Of a DNA stretch of 64,000 bases, positions 41,401-50,806 are shown one piece after another (within the stretch, counting starts at the first letter, position 1; each line of letters starts with the position of its first letter). The stretch comes from Massilia niastensis DSM 21313 (GTDB taxonomy: Bacteria; Pseudomonadota; Gammaproteobacteria; Burkholderiales; Burkholderiaceae_D): the NCBI RefSeq assembly GCF_000382345.1, contig NZ_KB908106.1, positions 1-64,000 on the forward strand. The letters are read 5' to 3'. A program made the position numbers and the translations under genes. Under the pieces are notes generated by a model. That model ran no database searches and had not been told where the DNA came from. It was given only the letters and a program-made list of their open reading frames with translations.

Positions 41401-44400
41401 ATGGCTATCCGCATCGCGCTTCATCACAAGACCAGTTACCGCTATGACCGCCTGGTCAGCCTGTCACCGCATGAAGTACGCCTGCGCCCGGCGCCCCATG
41501 CGCGCACCCCGATCCTGTCGTATTCGCTGACGGTGCTGCCGCAGGACCATTTCATCAACTGGCAGCAAGACCCTTACGGCAATTACATCGGCCGTTTCGT
41601 GTTCCAGGAAAAAGCGGACACGCTCGACTTCACGGTCGACCTGGTCGCCGATATGACCGTCATCAATCCTTTCGATTTCTTCGTCGAGAAATATGCCGAA
41701 GCCTTTCCCTTCGCGTACCCGGAACAACTGACGGCGGAACTGAGCGCCTACCTGCAGGCGGAAGCGCCGGGTCCCCTGCTGGTCGAATGGGTGGCGGCGG
41801 CGCGCCGCGACCTGCTGGCGCGTCCGATGGCAACGAATGACTTCCTGGTGGCCATCAACCAGCGCCTGCAGCGCGACATTGCCTACCTGCTGAGGATGGA
41901 GCCCGGCGTCCAGACGCCGGAAGAAACCTTGCAGAAGCGCTCCGGCTCCTGCCGCGACAGCGGCTGGCTGCTGGTGCAGATCCTGCGGGAGATGGGACTG
42001 GCGGCGCGCTTCGTGTCCGGCTACCTGATCCAGCTGCGCGCCGACCAGGAAGCGCTCGATGGCCCCAGCGGCGCAGCCGAAGACTTCACCGACCTGCATG
42101 CGTGGACCGAGGTGTACATCCCGGGCGCCGGCTGGATCGGGCTCGATCCGACCTCGGGCATGCTGGCCAGCGAAGGCCATATCCCGCTCGCCTGCACGGC
42201 GATGCCGTCGTCGGCGGCGCCGGTAACGGGCTTCGTCGACCAGGCCGAGGTCGTGTTCTTCCACGAAATGACGGTCACCCGCATCCACGAGGACCCGCGC
42301 GTGACCAAGCCGTATACGGAAGCGGACTGGCAGAAGATCGACCGCCTGGGCCAGCAGGTCGATGCCGACCTGAAGCAACAGGACGTGCGCCTGACCCAGG
42401 GCGGCGAACCCACCTTCGTCTCGATCGACGACATGGACGGGGCCGAATGGAACACCCTCGCGCATGGCGAGAACAAGCGCGAGCTGGCGGGCAACCTGAT
42501 GCACCGGCTGAAGAACCACTTTGCGCCGGGCGGCATGCTGCATTACGGCCAGGGCAAATGGTATCCGGGCGAGCCGCTGCCGCGCTGGGCGCTGAATATT
42601 TTCTGGCGCGTCGACGGCCAGCCGATGTGGCGCGACGCCAACCTGTTCTCGGACGAACACGTCGACGACGGCTATGGCAGCGAAGAGGCCGGCCGCTTCG
42701 CCGCCGAACTGGTCAAGTCGCTCGGCCTGCCCGCCAACAGCGCCATCCCGGCCTACGAAGACGTGCTGCTGCAGGCCCAGCGCGAGCAGGCGCTGCCGCG
42801 CAACCTGGACCCGCTGCAGGCCGACCTGAAGGCGCCGGAAGAGCGGCGCCGGCTGGCGCGCCTGCTCGAGCGCGGCCTTGGCCAGGTGGCCGGCTACGTG
42901 CTGCCGCTGCAGGCCAGGGAGTACGACCCGGCCGTCATGCTCGGCACCAGCTGGCGCACCTCCGCCTGGCCGATCCGGCGCGAGAACCTGTACCTGATCG
43001 AGGGCGACTCGCCGATCGGCTTGCGGCTGCCGCTGGCCACGCTGCCGTGGGTGCTGCCGGAGGAGCGCGATGCCGACTTCGATGTCGACCCGTTCGCGCC
43101 GCGCACCGCGCTGCCCACCGAGAAAAAGGACAAGCGGCCGACCCTGGGCCTGGCCGCCGGCAAGTCGGCGGACAGGGCCCGCAAGCCGGCCGAGCCAGCC
43201 GCGCGCGACGTGATCCATACCGCGCTGTGCGTCGAAGTGCGCGCCGGCCGCCTGTACATCTTCATGCCCCCGCTCAAGCGCATCGAGGATTACCTGGCGC
43301 TGGCCACGGCGGTCGAGAACACCGCCGCCAAGCTGAAGATGAAGCTGCGGATCGAAGGCTATCCGCCGCCGCGCGACCCGCGCATCAAGCTGCTCAGCGT
43401 GACGCCCGACCCTGGCGTGATCGAAGTCAATATTCATCCGGCGGCGAGCTGGAATGAACTGGTCTACAACGTGTCGACCCTGTACCAGGAGGCGCGCCTG
43501 ACCCGGCTGGGGACCGAGAAATTCATGCTCGACGGCCGCCATACCGGCACCGGTGGCGGCAACCACGCCACCCTCGGCGGCGCCACCGCCGAAGACAGCC
43601 CGCTGCTGCGCCGGCCCGACCTGCTCAAGAGCCTGATCACCTACTGGCAGGTCCATCCAGCCCTGTCCTACCTGTTCTCCGGCACCTTCATCGGGCCGAC
43701 CAGCCAGGCGCCGCGGGTCGATGAAGCGCGTGACGACAACCTGTACGAACTGGCGATCGCCTTCCAGCAGATGGACCAGGTGCTGCCGACCCTGCACGAA
43801 GGCGACAAGCCGTGGATGGTCGACCGCCTGCTGCGCAACCTGCTGGTCGACCTGACGGGCAATACGCACCGCTCCGAGTTTTCGATCGATAAATTGTATT
43901 CGCCGGACGGACCGACCGGCCGCCTCGGCCTGGTCGAATTCCGCGCCTTCGAGATGCCGCCGCACGAGCGCATGAGCCTGTTGCAAATGCTGCTGCTGCG
44001 CGCGCTGGTGGCGCGCTTCTGGCGCCAGCCCTGCCAGGCCAAGCTGGTGCACTGGGGCACCGCGCTGCACGATCGCTGGATGCTGCCGTATTTCGTCGCC
44101 CAGGATATCCGCGACGTCGCCAGGGACCTGCGCGCGGCCGGCTACGCGTTCGAGGAGCACTGGTTCGAGCCCTTCATCGAGTTCCGCTTCCCCCGCTTCG
44201 GCACCGTCGTCTACGAGGGCGTCGAAATGGAGCTGCGCCAGGCGATCGAGCCATGGAACGTGCTCGGCGAGGAAGTCAGCGCCGGCGGCACCGCGCGCTA
44301 TGTCGATTCGTCGGTCGAACGGATGCAGTTGCTGGTGCGCGGGCTGACCGATGGCCGCCACGTCGTCGCCTGCAACGGCCGCATGCTGCCGCTGCATCCG

Positions 44401-44733
44401 ACCGGCGTGCCGGGCGAGTACGTGGCCGGCGTGCGCTTCCGTGCCTGGAGTCCCTGGTCGGCCCTGCACCCGACCATCAGGGTGCAGGCGCCGCTGACCT
44501 TCGACCTGGTCGACACCTGGAGCGGGCGCGCCATCGGCGGCTGCACCTATCATGTGGCGCATCCCGGCGGACGCAGCGAGGTGGGGGCGCCGGTCAACGC
44601 GAATGCCGCCGAGGCACGCCGTTTTGCGCGCTTCTGGCCGCATGGCCACACGCCAGGCCCGATGACGGTGCGCAAGGAGGAGCGCAATCCGAGTTTCCCG
44701 ATGACGCTCGATTTGCGCTGGCAGGCAGATTGA
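41401..44733 (+). CDS. Large transglutaminase-like protein with DUF2126 C-terminal region
   Basis: Protein of 1110 residues. The first 290 residues are a transglutaminase-like unit: the N-terminal beta domain (IALHHKTSYRYDRLVSLSPHEVRLRP) and the catalytic triad Cys184 in GSCRDSGW, His233 in DLHAW and Asp249. The remaining 800 residues match the DUF2126 architecture, with LTQGGEPTFVSIDD near 334 and FEMPPHERMSLLQMLLLRALVARFW near 850. The frame is open 34 codons upstream, but the ATG at 41401 has an AAAGGCAG site and the family start. It begins the plus-strand operon and is followed by the ATP-grasp/alpha-E fusion 39 bases downstream. Confidence 0.9.
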   Translation: MAIRIALHHKTSYRYDRLVSLSPHEVRLRPAPHARTPILSYSLTVLPQDHFINWQQDPYGNYIGRFVFQEKADTLDFTVDLVADMTVINPFDFFVEKYAEAFPFAYPEQLTAELSAYLQAEAPGPLLVEWVAAARRDLLARPMATNDFLVAINQRLQRDIAYLLRMEPGVQTPEETLQKRSGSCRDSGWLLVQILREMGLAARFVSGYLIQLRADQEALDGPSGAAEDFTDLHAWTEVYIPGAGWIGLDPTSGMLASEGHIPLACTAMPSSAAPVTGFVDQAEVVFFHEMTVTRIHEDPRVTKPYTEADWQKIDRLGQQVDADLKQQDVRLTQGGEPTFVSIDDMDGAEWNTLAHGENKRELAGNLMHRLKNHFAPGGMLHYGQGKWYPGEPLPRWALNIFWRVDGQPMWRDANLFSDEHVDDGYGSEEAGRFAAELVKSLGLPANSAIPAYEDVLLQAQREQALPRNLDPLQADLKAPEERRRLARLLERGLGQVAGYVLPLQAREYDPAVMLGTSWRTSAWPIRRENLYLIEGDSPIGLRLPLATLPWVLPEERDADFDVDPFAPRTALPTEKKDKRPTLGLAAGKSADRARKPAEPAARDVIHTALCVEVRAGRLYIFMPPLKRIEDYLALATAVENTAAKLKMKLRIEGYPPPRDPRIKLLSVTPDPGVIEVNIHPAASWNELVYNVSTLYQEARLTRLGTEKFMLDGRHTGTGGGNHATLGGATAEDSPLLRRPDLLKSLITYWQVHPALSYLFSGTFIGPTSQAPRVDEARDDNLYELAIAFQQMDQVLPTLHEGDKPWMVDRLLRNLLVDLTGNTHRSEFSIDKLYSPDGPTGRLGLVEFRAFEMPPHERMSLLQMLLLRALVARFWRQPCQAKLVHWGTALHDRWMLPYFVAQDIRDVARDLRAAGYAFEEHWFEPFIEFRFPRFGTVVYEGVEMELRQAIEPWNVLGEEVSAGGTARYVDSSVERMQLLVRGLTDGRHVVACNGRMLPLHPTGVPGEYVAGVRFRAWSPWSALHPTIRVQAPLTFDLVDTWSGRAIGGCTYHVAHPGGRSEVGAPVNANAAEARRFARFWPHGHTPGPMTVRKEERNPSFPMTLDLRWQAD

Positions 44734-44772
44734 CCTATCGTTCAGCTCCCACCGTAAAGCAGCCGCGCGTCC

Positions 44773-47337
44773 ATGCCCAATCAACTACTTGCCCACTACC
44801 TTGCCGCGCCGGATGGTTTTGACGAAATGCTCGACGCGGACAAGGCGCCGCGCGCGCACTGGCGCGCGATGCTCGCCAACCTGGAGCATGAAGCGCCCGA
44901 CATGATGCGCCAGCGCCTGGACATGGTGCAGCGCCAGGTGCGCGAAAACGGCGTGACCTACAAGGTCCTGGCCGACGCCGAGGGCAAGCAGCGGCCGTGG
45001 GACCTGAACGTGCTGCCCCTGATCCTGCCGCACGAGGAATGGAGCGGCATCGAAGCGGCCGTGATCCAGCGCGCCACCCTGCTCAACAGGATCCTCGGCG
45101 ACGTCTACGGCAAGCAGGAGATGCTGCGCGAAGGCCTGTTGCCGCCGGCGCTGATCCACGGCCACGCCGGTTTCCTGCGCCCTTGCCACGACATGCGGCA
45201 CCATGACGACATCGCCCTGCATTTTTATGCGGTCGACCTGGCGCGCGCACCAGATGGCCGCTGGTGGGTCATGGCCGACCGCACCCAGGCGCCATCAGGC
45301 GCCGGCTATGCGCTGGAAAACCGCTCCATCATCGCGCCCACCTTCCCCGACCTGCTGCGCGAGCTGAAGGTGCAGCCGCTGGCCAGGTTCTTCCGCACCA
45401 TGCGCGACAGCCTGGTGCACTGGGGGCGCCTGTGCGCGGCCAGGGGCGACGCGCCGGCGCCGCTGCGCGACGGCGAAATGCCGCTGATCGTGCTGCTGAC
45501 CCCGGGCCCGCGCACCGAAAGCTACTATGAACAGGCCTACCTGGCGCGCTATCTCGGCTTGCCGCTGGTCGAAGGCAGCGACCTCACCGTGCGCGACGGC
45601 GTGGTCTACCTGAAGACCCTGGCCGGCCTGCACCGGGTCCACGTGATCATGCGCCGGGTCGACGACGAATCCTGCGATCCGCTCGAACTGCAAGGCTCGA
45701 TGCTGGGCGTGGCGGGGCTGACCCAGGCCGCCAAGCGCGGCAATGTGCTGGTCGCCAACAGTCTCGGCTCGAGCCTGCTCGAATCGGGCGCCCTGCTCGG
45801 CTTCCTGCCGGCGCTGTCCAGGCGGCTGCTGGGCGAACCCTTGAAGATGCCCTCGGTGGCCACCTGGTGGTGCGGCGAACCGGCCGCGCTGGACGCGGTG
45901 ATCGGCAACCTGGACCGGCTGGTCATCAAGCCCAGCTTTTCCCAGTTGCCGCAATGTGCGGTGTTTGGCCAGGACCTGGGCGGCGCCGAGCGCGCGGCCT
46001 TCATCGCCGGGCTGCGCGCCAATCCGAACAACTACATCGCCCAGGAACTGGTGCGGCTGTCGCAGGCGCCGGTGTGGAAGGCCGGCCCGGCGCCCGGCTT
46101 GCAGGCGCGCGCCATCGGCCTGCGGGTGTTCGCCTGCGCCACCCCGCATGGCTATGTGGTGATGCCGGGCGGCCTGACCCGGGTGGCCACCGGGCCGGAT
46201 GCGCGCGTGCTGACGATGCAGAAGGGCGGCGCCAGCAAGGACACCTGGGTCCAGGCGCGCGCCAGGGTGGAACTGCACCGCCTGCAGAAACGCAGCATCA
46301 CCAGCGCAGACCTGGTGCGCGACGACACCAACCTGTCCAGCCGCATGGCGGAAAACCTGCTGTGGTTCGGGCGCCATGCCGAACGCTGCGACAATATCGC
46401 CCGCCTGCTGCGGGTCGCGCTCAATTTCCTGTTCAACGTCCGCTTCGACCAGCGCGGCGCCGAATGGCCGACCGTCGAGGCGCTGTGCATCTGGTTCCAG
46501 TTGCTCGGCGCAGACAGGAAGCCGGCGGCGCCTGGCCCGGGCCAGGTGCACAGCCAGGCCGGCGCCCTGCCCGCCGCCATCTTTACCGATGCCGAGATCG
46601 AGTCGGCCCTGCTGCTGGCGGTGGTGTCCCCCGCCGTCCCCGGGCTGGCCCGGCAGCAGCAGCAGTTGCACCGGATTGCCGGCCAGCTGCACGAACGCTT
46701 CTCGGTCGACAACTGGCGCGCACTGAACCGGATGGCGCAGCCCGCCGCCCACCCCGGCGAGCGGCCATCGCAGTCGGAGGTGATGACGATCCTCGATGAC
46801 GCCACCTCCGCGCTGATGACGCTGGCCGGGTTCGCACTCGACGGGATGACGCGCGACCTCGGCTGGCGTTTCATGTCGATCGGCCGCCGCCTGGAGCGGC
46901 TGCAATTCCAGAGCGTCGTGCTGCAGCGTGCGCTTGCAATGGACGAGAACGGCAACCTCGACTGGCTGCTCGAGCTGTCCGACAGTATCATCACCTACCG
47001 CGTGCGTTACCGGGCCCAGCCCGAGTGGCTGCCGGTGCTCGACCTGCTGTTGCGCGACGAGACCAATCCGCGCTCGATCCTGTTCCAGATCGACGGCATC
47101 CTGGGCACCCTGGACAAGATCGCGCAGACCCACGGCCCCTGCGGCGAGCACCTGCTGGCGCCATTGAAGGAAGAATTGATCGCGCTGGAGCCGGGCGCTG
47201 ATCTGAACTACGGTAATGCGATGCTGAGCGGACTGTTGAACCGGATCCAGCTTGCCAGCGCGGCCTTGTCCGAGCAGATCAGCGTGCAATTTTTCAGCTA
47301 TACCGACAACGGCCAGCAAAGGAACCGCCCATCATGA
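44773..47337 (+). CDS. Circularly permuted ATP-grasp/alpha-E fusion protein
   Basis: Fusion of 854 residues. Residues 1-500 are a circularly permuted ATP-grasp ligase (WVMADRTQAPSGAGYALENRSII near 165; MPGGLTRVATGPDARVLTMQKGGASKDTW near 468). Residues 515-845 are an alpha-E domain (SRMAENLLWFGRHAERCDNIAR near 522 and GRRLERLQFQS). In the divergent operon the same two modules are separate genes, so the two sets are paralogous. The stop overlaps the next start (ATGA), coupling it to the third transglutaminase-like gene. Confidence 0.9.
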   Translation: MPNQLLAHYLAAPDGFDEMLDADKAPRAHWRAMLANLEHEAPDMMRQRLDMVQRQVRENGVTYKVLADAEGKQRPWDLNVLPLILPHEEWSGIEAAVIQRATLLNRILGDVYGKQEMLREGLLPPALIHGHAGFLRPCHDMRHHDDIALHFYAVDLARAPDGRWWVMADRTQAPSGAGYALENRSIIAPTFPDLLRELKVQPLARFFRTMRDSLVHWGRLCAARGDAPAPLRDGEMPLIVLLTPGPRTESYYEQAYLARYLGLPLVEGSDLTVRDGVVYLKTLAGLHRVHVIMRRVDDESCDPLELQGSMLGVAGLTQAAKRGNVLVANSLGSSLLESGALLGFLPALSRRLLGEPLKMPSVATWWCGEPAALDAVIGNLDRLVIKPSFSQLPQCAVFGQDLGGAERAAFIAGLRANPNNYIAQELVRLSQAPVWKAGPAPGLQARAIGLRVFACATPHGYVVMPGGLTRVATGPDARVLTMQKGGASKDTWVQARARVELHRLQKRSITSADLVRDDTNLSSRMAENLLWFGRHAERCDNIARLLRVALNFLFNVRFDQRGAEWPTVEALCIWFQLLGADRKPAAPGPGQVHSQAGALPAAIFTDAEIESALLLAVVSPAVPGLARQQQQLHRIAGQLHERFSVDNWRALNRMAQPAAHPGERPSQSEVMTILDDATSALMTLAGFALDGMTRDLGWRFMSIGRRLERLQFQSVVLQRALAMDENGNLDWLLELSDSIITYRVRYRAQPEWLPVLDLLLRDETNPRSILFQIDGILGTLDKIAQTHGPCGEHLLAPLKEELIALEPGADLNYGNAMLSGLLNRIQLASAALSEQISVQFFSYTDNGQQRNRPS

Positions 47338-48263
47338 TCGATTCGCCGGCGAGCGCCGGAGTATGTGCGCGCTATCGCGTGGTGCATGAAACGCGCTACA
47401 AATACCAGAGCACGGTCACCCTGTCGCAGCAATACCTGCATATGACGCCGCGCTCGTTTCCCTACCAGCAGACCGAATCGCACCTGATCTGGCTCGACCC
47501 GGTCGTCAGCGAGAGCAAGGACGGTGTCGATTACTTCGGCAACAGCACCCGGCACGTGGCGCTCACCCTGCCGCATGACAGCCTGCTGGTGCATGCCGAA
47601 TCGACGGTCGCCCTGCGTGCGCGTCCCGGCCTGGCGCAGATCGCAGGGACGCTGCCATGGGAAAGCGTGCGCGACATGATGGGGAAGGAAAAAAGCGCAG
47701 CCACGCTGGAAGCCTGCCGCTACCTGTACGCGTCGCCCCATGTCACCTGCTTCCCGGAGCTGGAAGCGTACGCGCGCCTCAGCTACACACCCGGCCGGCC
47801 GCAACTCGATGCGGCGCTGGAGCTGACGCACAGGATCTTCGACGACTTTGAATTCGACGGCAAGGCGACCGACATTTCGACGCCGCTCGAACAGGTGCTG
47901 CGCGGCCGGCGTGGCGTCTGCCAGGATTTCGCCCAGTTGATGATCGGCTGCCTGCGCAGCATCGGCCTGCCGGCGCGCTACATGAGCGGCTACATCCTGA
48001 CCCACCCGCCGGCGGGCAAGCCGCGCCTGGTCGGCGCCGACGCTTCGCATGCCTGGGTATCGGTGTTTTGCCCGGCGCTGGGCTGGGTCGATTTCGATCC
48101 GACCAACCGCTGCCTGGTGCAGCATGAACATATCACGCTGGGCTGGGGCCGCGATTTCAGCGACGTCACCCCAATGCGCGGCATCGTGCTCGGCGGCGGC
48201 AAACAGGAGCTCGACGTGCAGGTCACGGTCACGCCGCTACCGTTGTCGAACGAGGCCTCTTGA
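47334..48263 (+). CDS. Transglutaminase-like protein (third gene of the plus-strand operon)
   Basis: Transglutaminase-fold protein of 309 residues with the N-terminal beta domain (YRVVHETRYKYQSTVTLSQQYLHMTPR) and an intact catalytic triad: Cys196 in GVCQDFAQLM, His239 in SHAWVSVF and Asp255 in VDFDPTN. No signal peptide or membrane segment is present, so it should be cytoplasmic like its partners. It overlaps the ATP-grasp/alpha-E fusion gene by four bases and ends the plus-strand operon. It is related to, but clearly different from, the transglutaminase at 37942. Confidence 0.9.
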   Translation: MIDSPASAGVCARYRVVHETRYKYQSTVTLSQQYLHMTPRSFPYQQTESHLIWLDPVVSESKDGVDYFGNSTRHVALTLPHDSLLVHAESTVALRARPGLAQIAGTLPWESVRDMMGKEKSAATLEACRYLYASPHVTCFPELEAYARLSYTPGRPQLDAALELTHRIFDDFEFDGKATDISTPLEQVLRGRRGVCQDFAQLMIGCLRSIGLPARYMSGYILTHPPAGKPRLVGADASHAWVSVFCPALGWVDFDPTNRCLVQHEHITLGWGRDFSDVTPMRGIVLGGGKQELDVQVTVTPLPLSNEAS

Positions 48264-48307
48264 ACAGCACCCTGCCGATGCCGTCGGAACCGCAGTCCTG
48301 CGGCTCG

Positions 48308-49096
48308 CTACAGACGGGCCAGCAACTCGGTCTTCTTGACGTTGAATTCCGCTTCGGTCAGGATATTCCGGCTGCGTAGTTCGGCCAGCTTGTCGATCGT
48401 GGCGAACACGTCCAGCTCGGCCGCATCGACCGTGCCGGCGCGCGGCGCTGCCTCGCCGGACGCTGCTGGCGCCGGCGGCGCCGGCTGGCCCGATTCCGGC
48501 GCCTGCGCGACGCCTGGCGCCACGCCATCGACAGACACGATGGGCAGGCGCGCCACGTCGACCGGGCCGTACTGGCTGTTGAAGCCGAGCGAGCCGCCAA
48601 CCGATTGTTGCTGCGAAAAGCCGCCGATCTGGTGGTCCAGCGTATCGTAGATCGTGACCCGGCCATTCGATTCGATGGCCAGGCGGCGGGCCTGTGCGAA
48701 ATACGCGTACCGAACACCGTTCTGGGCGCCGGTGCTGTTGGGCCAGCGTAGATCGGGGCCCCACCAGTCGGCGGCGCTGCCGGGCGCAGGCGCGACGAAC
48801 AGACCGGCGCCGCTACTCCTGACCAAGTCGGGCTGCGCCGCCACCAGTTGCGACAGCTCGGCGCACAGCTTGCTGACGCTGCCTTTGAGATGGTTGTTGA
48901 ACATGTCGGAAACCATCGTCATGCCCCCACTCATCCATTGGCCGGGGCCGGCAAATTCCGGATGGTTGAACTGCGCCATCCTGCCATTGCCATTGATGAC
49001 CGATTGCAGCATGCTCAGGACCGCATCCGTGCTGTACCCGTAACGCCTCGCGATGTCGTCGATGGTCTGCTGCCCGGCTGGGGAAAGTTGTCGCAT
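48308..49096 (-). CDS. Uncharacterised protein with C-terminal SHOCT-like domain
   Basis: Protein of 262 residues without signal peptide. The N-terminus (SPAGQQTIDDIARRYGYSTDAVLSMLQSV) looks like a helix-turn-helix or helical motif. The middle is polar, and a Pro/Ala-rich linker (about 195-225) leads to a short C-terminal domain (TIDKLAELRSRNILTEAEFNVKKTELLARL) typical of SHOCT domains. These domains are thought to promote oligomer formation or substrate contact. It is convergent with the plus-strand transglutaminase operon. No function is assigned. Confidence 0.75.
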   Translation of the reverse strand: MRQLSPAGQQTIDDIARRYGYSTDAVLSMLQSVINGNGRMAQFNHPEFAGPGQWMSGGMTMVSDMFNNHLKGSVSKLCAELSQLVAAQPDLVRSSGAGLFVAPAPGSAADWWGPDLRWPNSTGAQNGVRYAYFAQARRLAIESNGRVTIYDTLDHQIGGFSQQQSVGGSLGFNSQYGPVDVARLPIVSVDGVAPGVAQAPESGQPAPPAPAASGEAAPRAGTVDAAELDVFATIDKLAELRSRNILTEAEFNVKKTELLARL

Positions 49097-49239
49097 GGTC
49101 GTTTTCCTGACGTTGAATGTGGCTGCCTCGGGTGTCGCGCCTGGACTGCCCGTTCGGACAATGAACGTAACAAGATAGCACGGCCATCGGGCCGGCCGCG
49201 CAAGCGAGGGCGGCCTGGCAACGGTCGCGCCAGGCCTGC

Positions 49240-50685
49240 CTATACTTTCGTGAGAGCAGCGGGCTCGTTCGCATCGGCAAGCTCAGTCCAGCTCCTGGCG
49301 GAGCTGGCCGCCATGGGCCATTCCTGATGATGCGCAGGTGCTGCCGGCGCAACCGGCCAGAGCGCGGCCAACGCCCCTTCGCGCACGCGCGACTGCAGCA
49401 GGAGGCGGTCGGTCTTCTGGTTGGCGTTCAGCGGCCATGCATCCGCCTGGTAGATTTCCGCCGGCAGCAGCGGACGCGGCAGGCGGCCCCGCAGGAATGC
49501 CAGCAAGGCGCCCAGGTCCGCCGGCGCCGCCAGCGCCAGCGCCGCCACGATGCGCTCGCCCGGCTCCATCCAGACCGCCGCCTGGGAGGCGCCGAAATCG
49601 CCGAGCGCGCGCTCGACATCCAGCAGGCTGAGCCGCTCGCCGCCGATCTTGACCACCTGGTCGTGGCGTCCCAGCACGTGCAGGCCCTCGCTGTCGATCC
49701 TGCCCAGGTCGCCGCTCGGAATCCACTCGCCGAAGGCGTGCAGCTTGCCGTCGGGGCCGATGGTGCCGAGGGCGCTGGAACTTCCGCGGAATTCGATCGG
49801 ACCGCTGGCGTCAGGGCCGGCGATGCGCAGCGCGATGTCGCCGACGGGCTGCCCGACATGGCTGACACTGCAGGTGCGTGCGCGCACTTCGGTGCAGCTC
49901 AGGCGCGGCATGGCCTCCGCGCAGCCGTAGTTGTTGATCAGGCGCGCGTTGGGAAACAGCGCGCGCAAGTCGTCGAAGGCCGCCATCGGGAACGGCGAAC
50001 CGGCAAAGCTGACGCAGCGCACCCTGTCGAGCGCGGCCGTTCCACCACCCAGGCGCAGCAGCGCCGGCACCTGGTGGGACACCATGCACATCATCTCCAC
50101 CCCGCTCGCCCGGATGCGCTCGACGCTCGCCGCCATGTCGGTCAAGGGCCCCGGCAGGTGCAGCGCGCGCTCCATCAGCACACTCCAGAACAACTGGTTG
50201 ACGCAGGCAAAGGAATACGCCAGCGGCAGCACGACACCGGTCGAGCGCAGCGCTTCCAGTCCCTGCGCGGCGTGGATCGCCCTGGCGCCCGCCGCCAGGC
50301 GTTCGGCGCTGGTCACGATCGCCTTCGGCTCGCCGGTCGATCCACTGGTCAGCAGGCCAAGGAACAGCTCGCCGTCCAGCAGCGCGGGGACGGCCGGCCA
50401 GTCGATCCCGTCCGCGGTCAGCAGTCCGAAGCCCGGAAAGCGGGCGCGCAGCAGCGCCAGCCTGGCCGGCGGCTGGCCGGGCGGCAGCAGCAAGGGAACG
50501 ATGCCGGCATCGAGCGCGGCCAGCAACTGCCACACCGCCTGCGCCGTGTTCTGCATGGGCCACAGCACGGCGCCGCGCGCCGTGCCGGACAGGCGCGCGA
50601 GCGCAGGAGCGGCCTCGACGCCGTGATCCACCAGCCGGAAACCGCCGGCGCCGGCGAGCGCCCGGGAAATGGCGTGGTGCAGCAT
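49240..50685 (-). CDS. AMP-forming acyl/amino-acid adenylating ligase (DltA-like position)
   Basis: Adenylate-forming enzyme of 481 residues. It shows the phosphate-binding loop LLTSGSTGEPKAIV near residue 112, the NNYGCAEAMPR adenine motif near 252, IPSGDLGRID near 320 and a C-terminal NQKTDR lysine motif. It is predicted to load a small acid, possibly D-alanine by analogy to DltA, onto the carrier protein encoded at 53082. It is the last gene of the dlt-like operon and starts one base after the 39-residue membrane peptide gene. The frame extends 17 codons upstream without support. Confidence 0.8.
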   Translation of the reverse strand: MLHHAISRALAGAGGFRLVDHGVEAAPALARLSGTARGAVLWPMQNTAQAVWQLLAALDAGIVPLLLPPGQPPARLALLRARFPGFGLLTADGIDWPAVPALLDGELFLGLLTSGSTGEPKAIVTSAERLAAGARAIHAAQGLEALRSTGVVLPLAYSFACVNQLFWSVLMERALHLPGPLTDMAASVERIRASGVEMMCMVSHQVPALLRLGGGTAALDRVRCVSFAGSPFPMAAFDDLRALFPNARLINNYGCAEAMPRLSCTEVRARTCSVSHVGQPVGDIALRIAGPDASGPIEFRGSSSALGTIGPDGKLHAFGEWIPSGDLGRIDSEGLHVLGRHDQVVKIGGERLSLLDVERALGDFGASQAAVWMEPGERIVAALALAAPADLGALLAFLRGRLPRPLLPAEIYQADAWPLNANQKTDRLLLQSRVREGALAALWPVAPAAPAHHQEWPMAASSARSWTELADANEPAALTKV

Positions 50686-50686
50686 C

Positions 50687-50806
50687 TCAGTACCCCTGGT
50701 AGACAAAGTGCACCACTTGCCCCTGGGTGGCGGCAAGCAGGAGGAAACCGGCGATCACCAGCGCGGTGCGCAGTACGACATTGGTCCATCTGAAGCGGAT
50801 TTTCAT
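50687..50806 (-). CDS. 39-residue membrane peptide, DltX-like
   Basis: Tiny protein with a basic N-terminus, one membrane helix (about 10-27) and a C-terminus ending VHFVYQGY. The F-x-Y-x-x-aromatic ending resembles the C-terminal motif of DltX, which in Gram-positive bacteria accepts the acyl group on a tyrosine during teichoic acid D-alanylation. Its start overlaps the stop of the MBOAT gene (ATGA) and its stop is one base before the ligase start, so it is fully embedded in the operon. The size, topology, tail and position together make a DltX analogue likely. Conservation is untested. Confidence 0.7.
   Translation of the reverse strand: MKIRFRWTNVVLRTALVIAGFLLLAATQGQVVHFVYQGY

Noticed and set aside
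41464..44784. Open minus-strand frame of 1106 codons
   Set aside because: Antisense to the large transglutaminase/DUF2126 gene; no motifs, no ribosome site.
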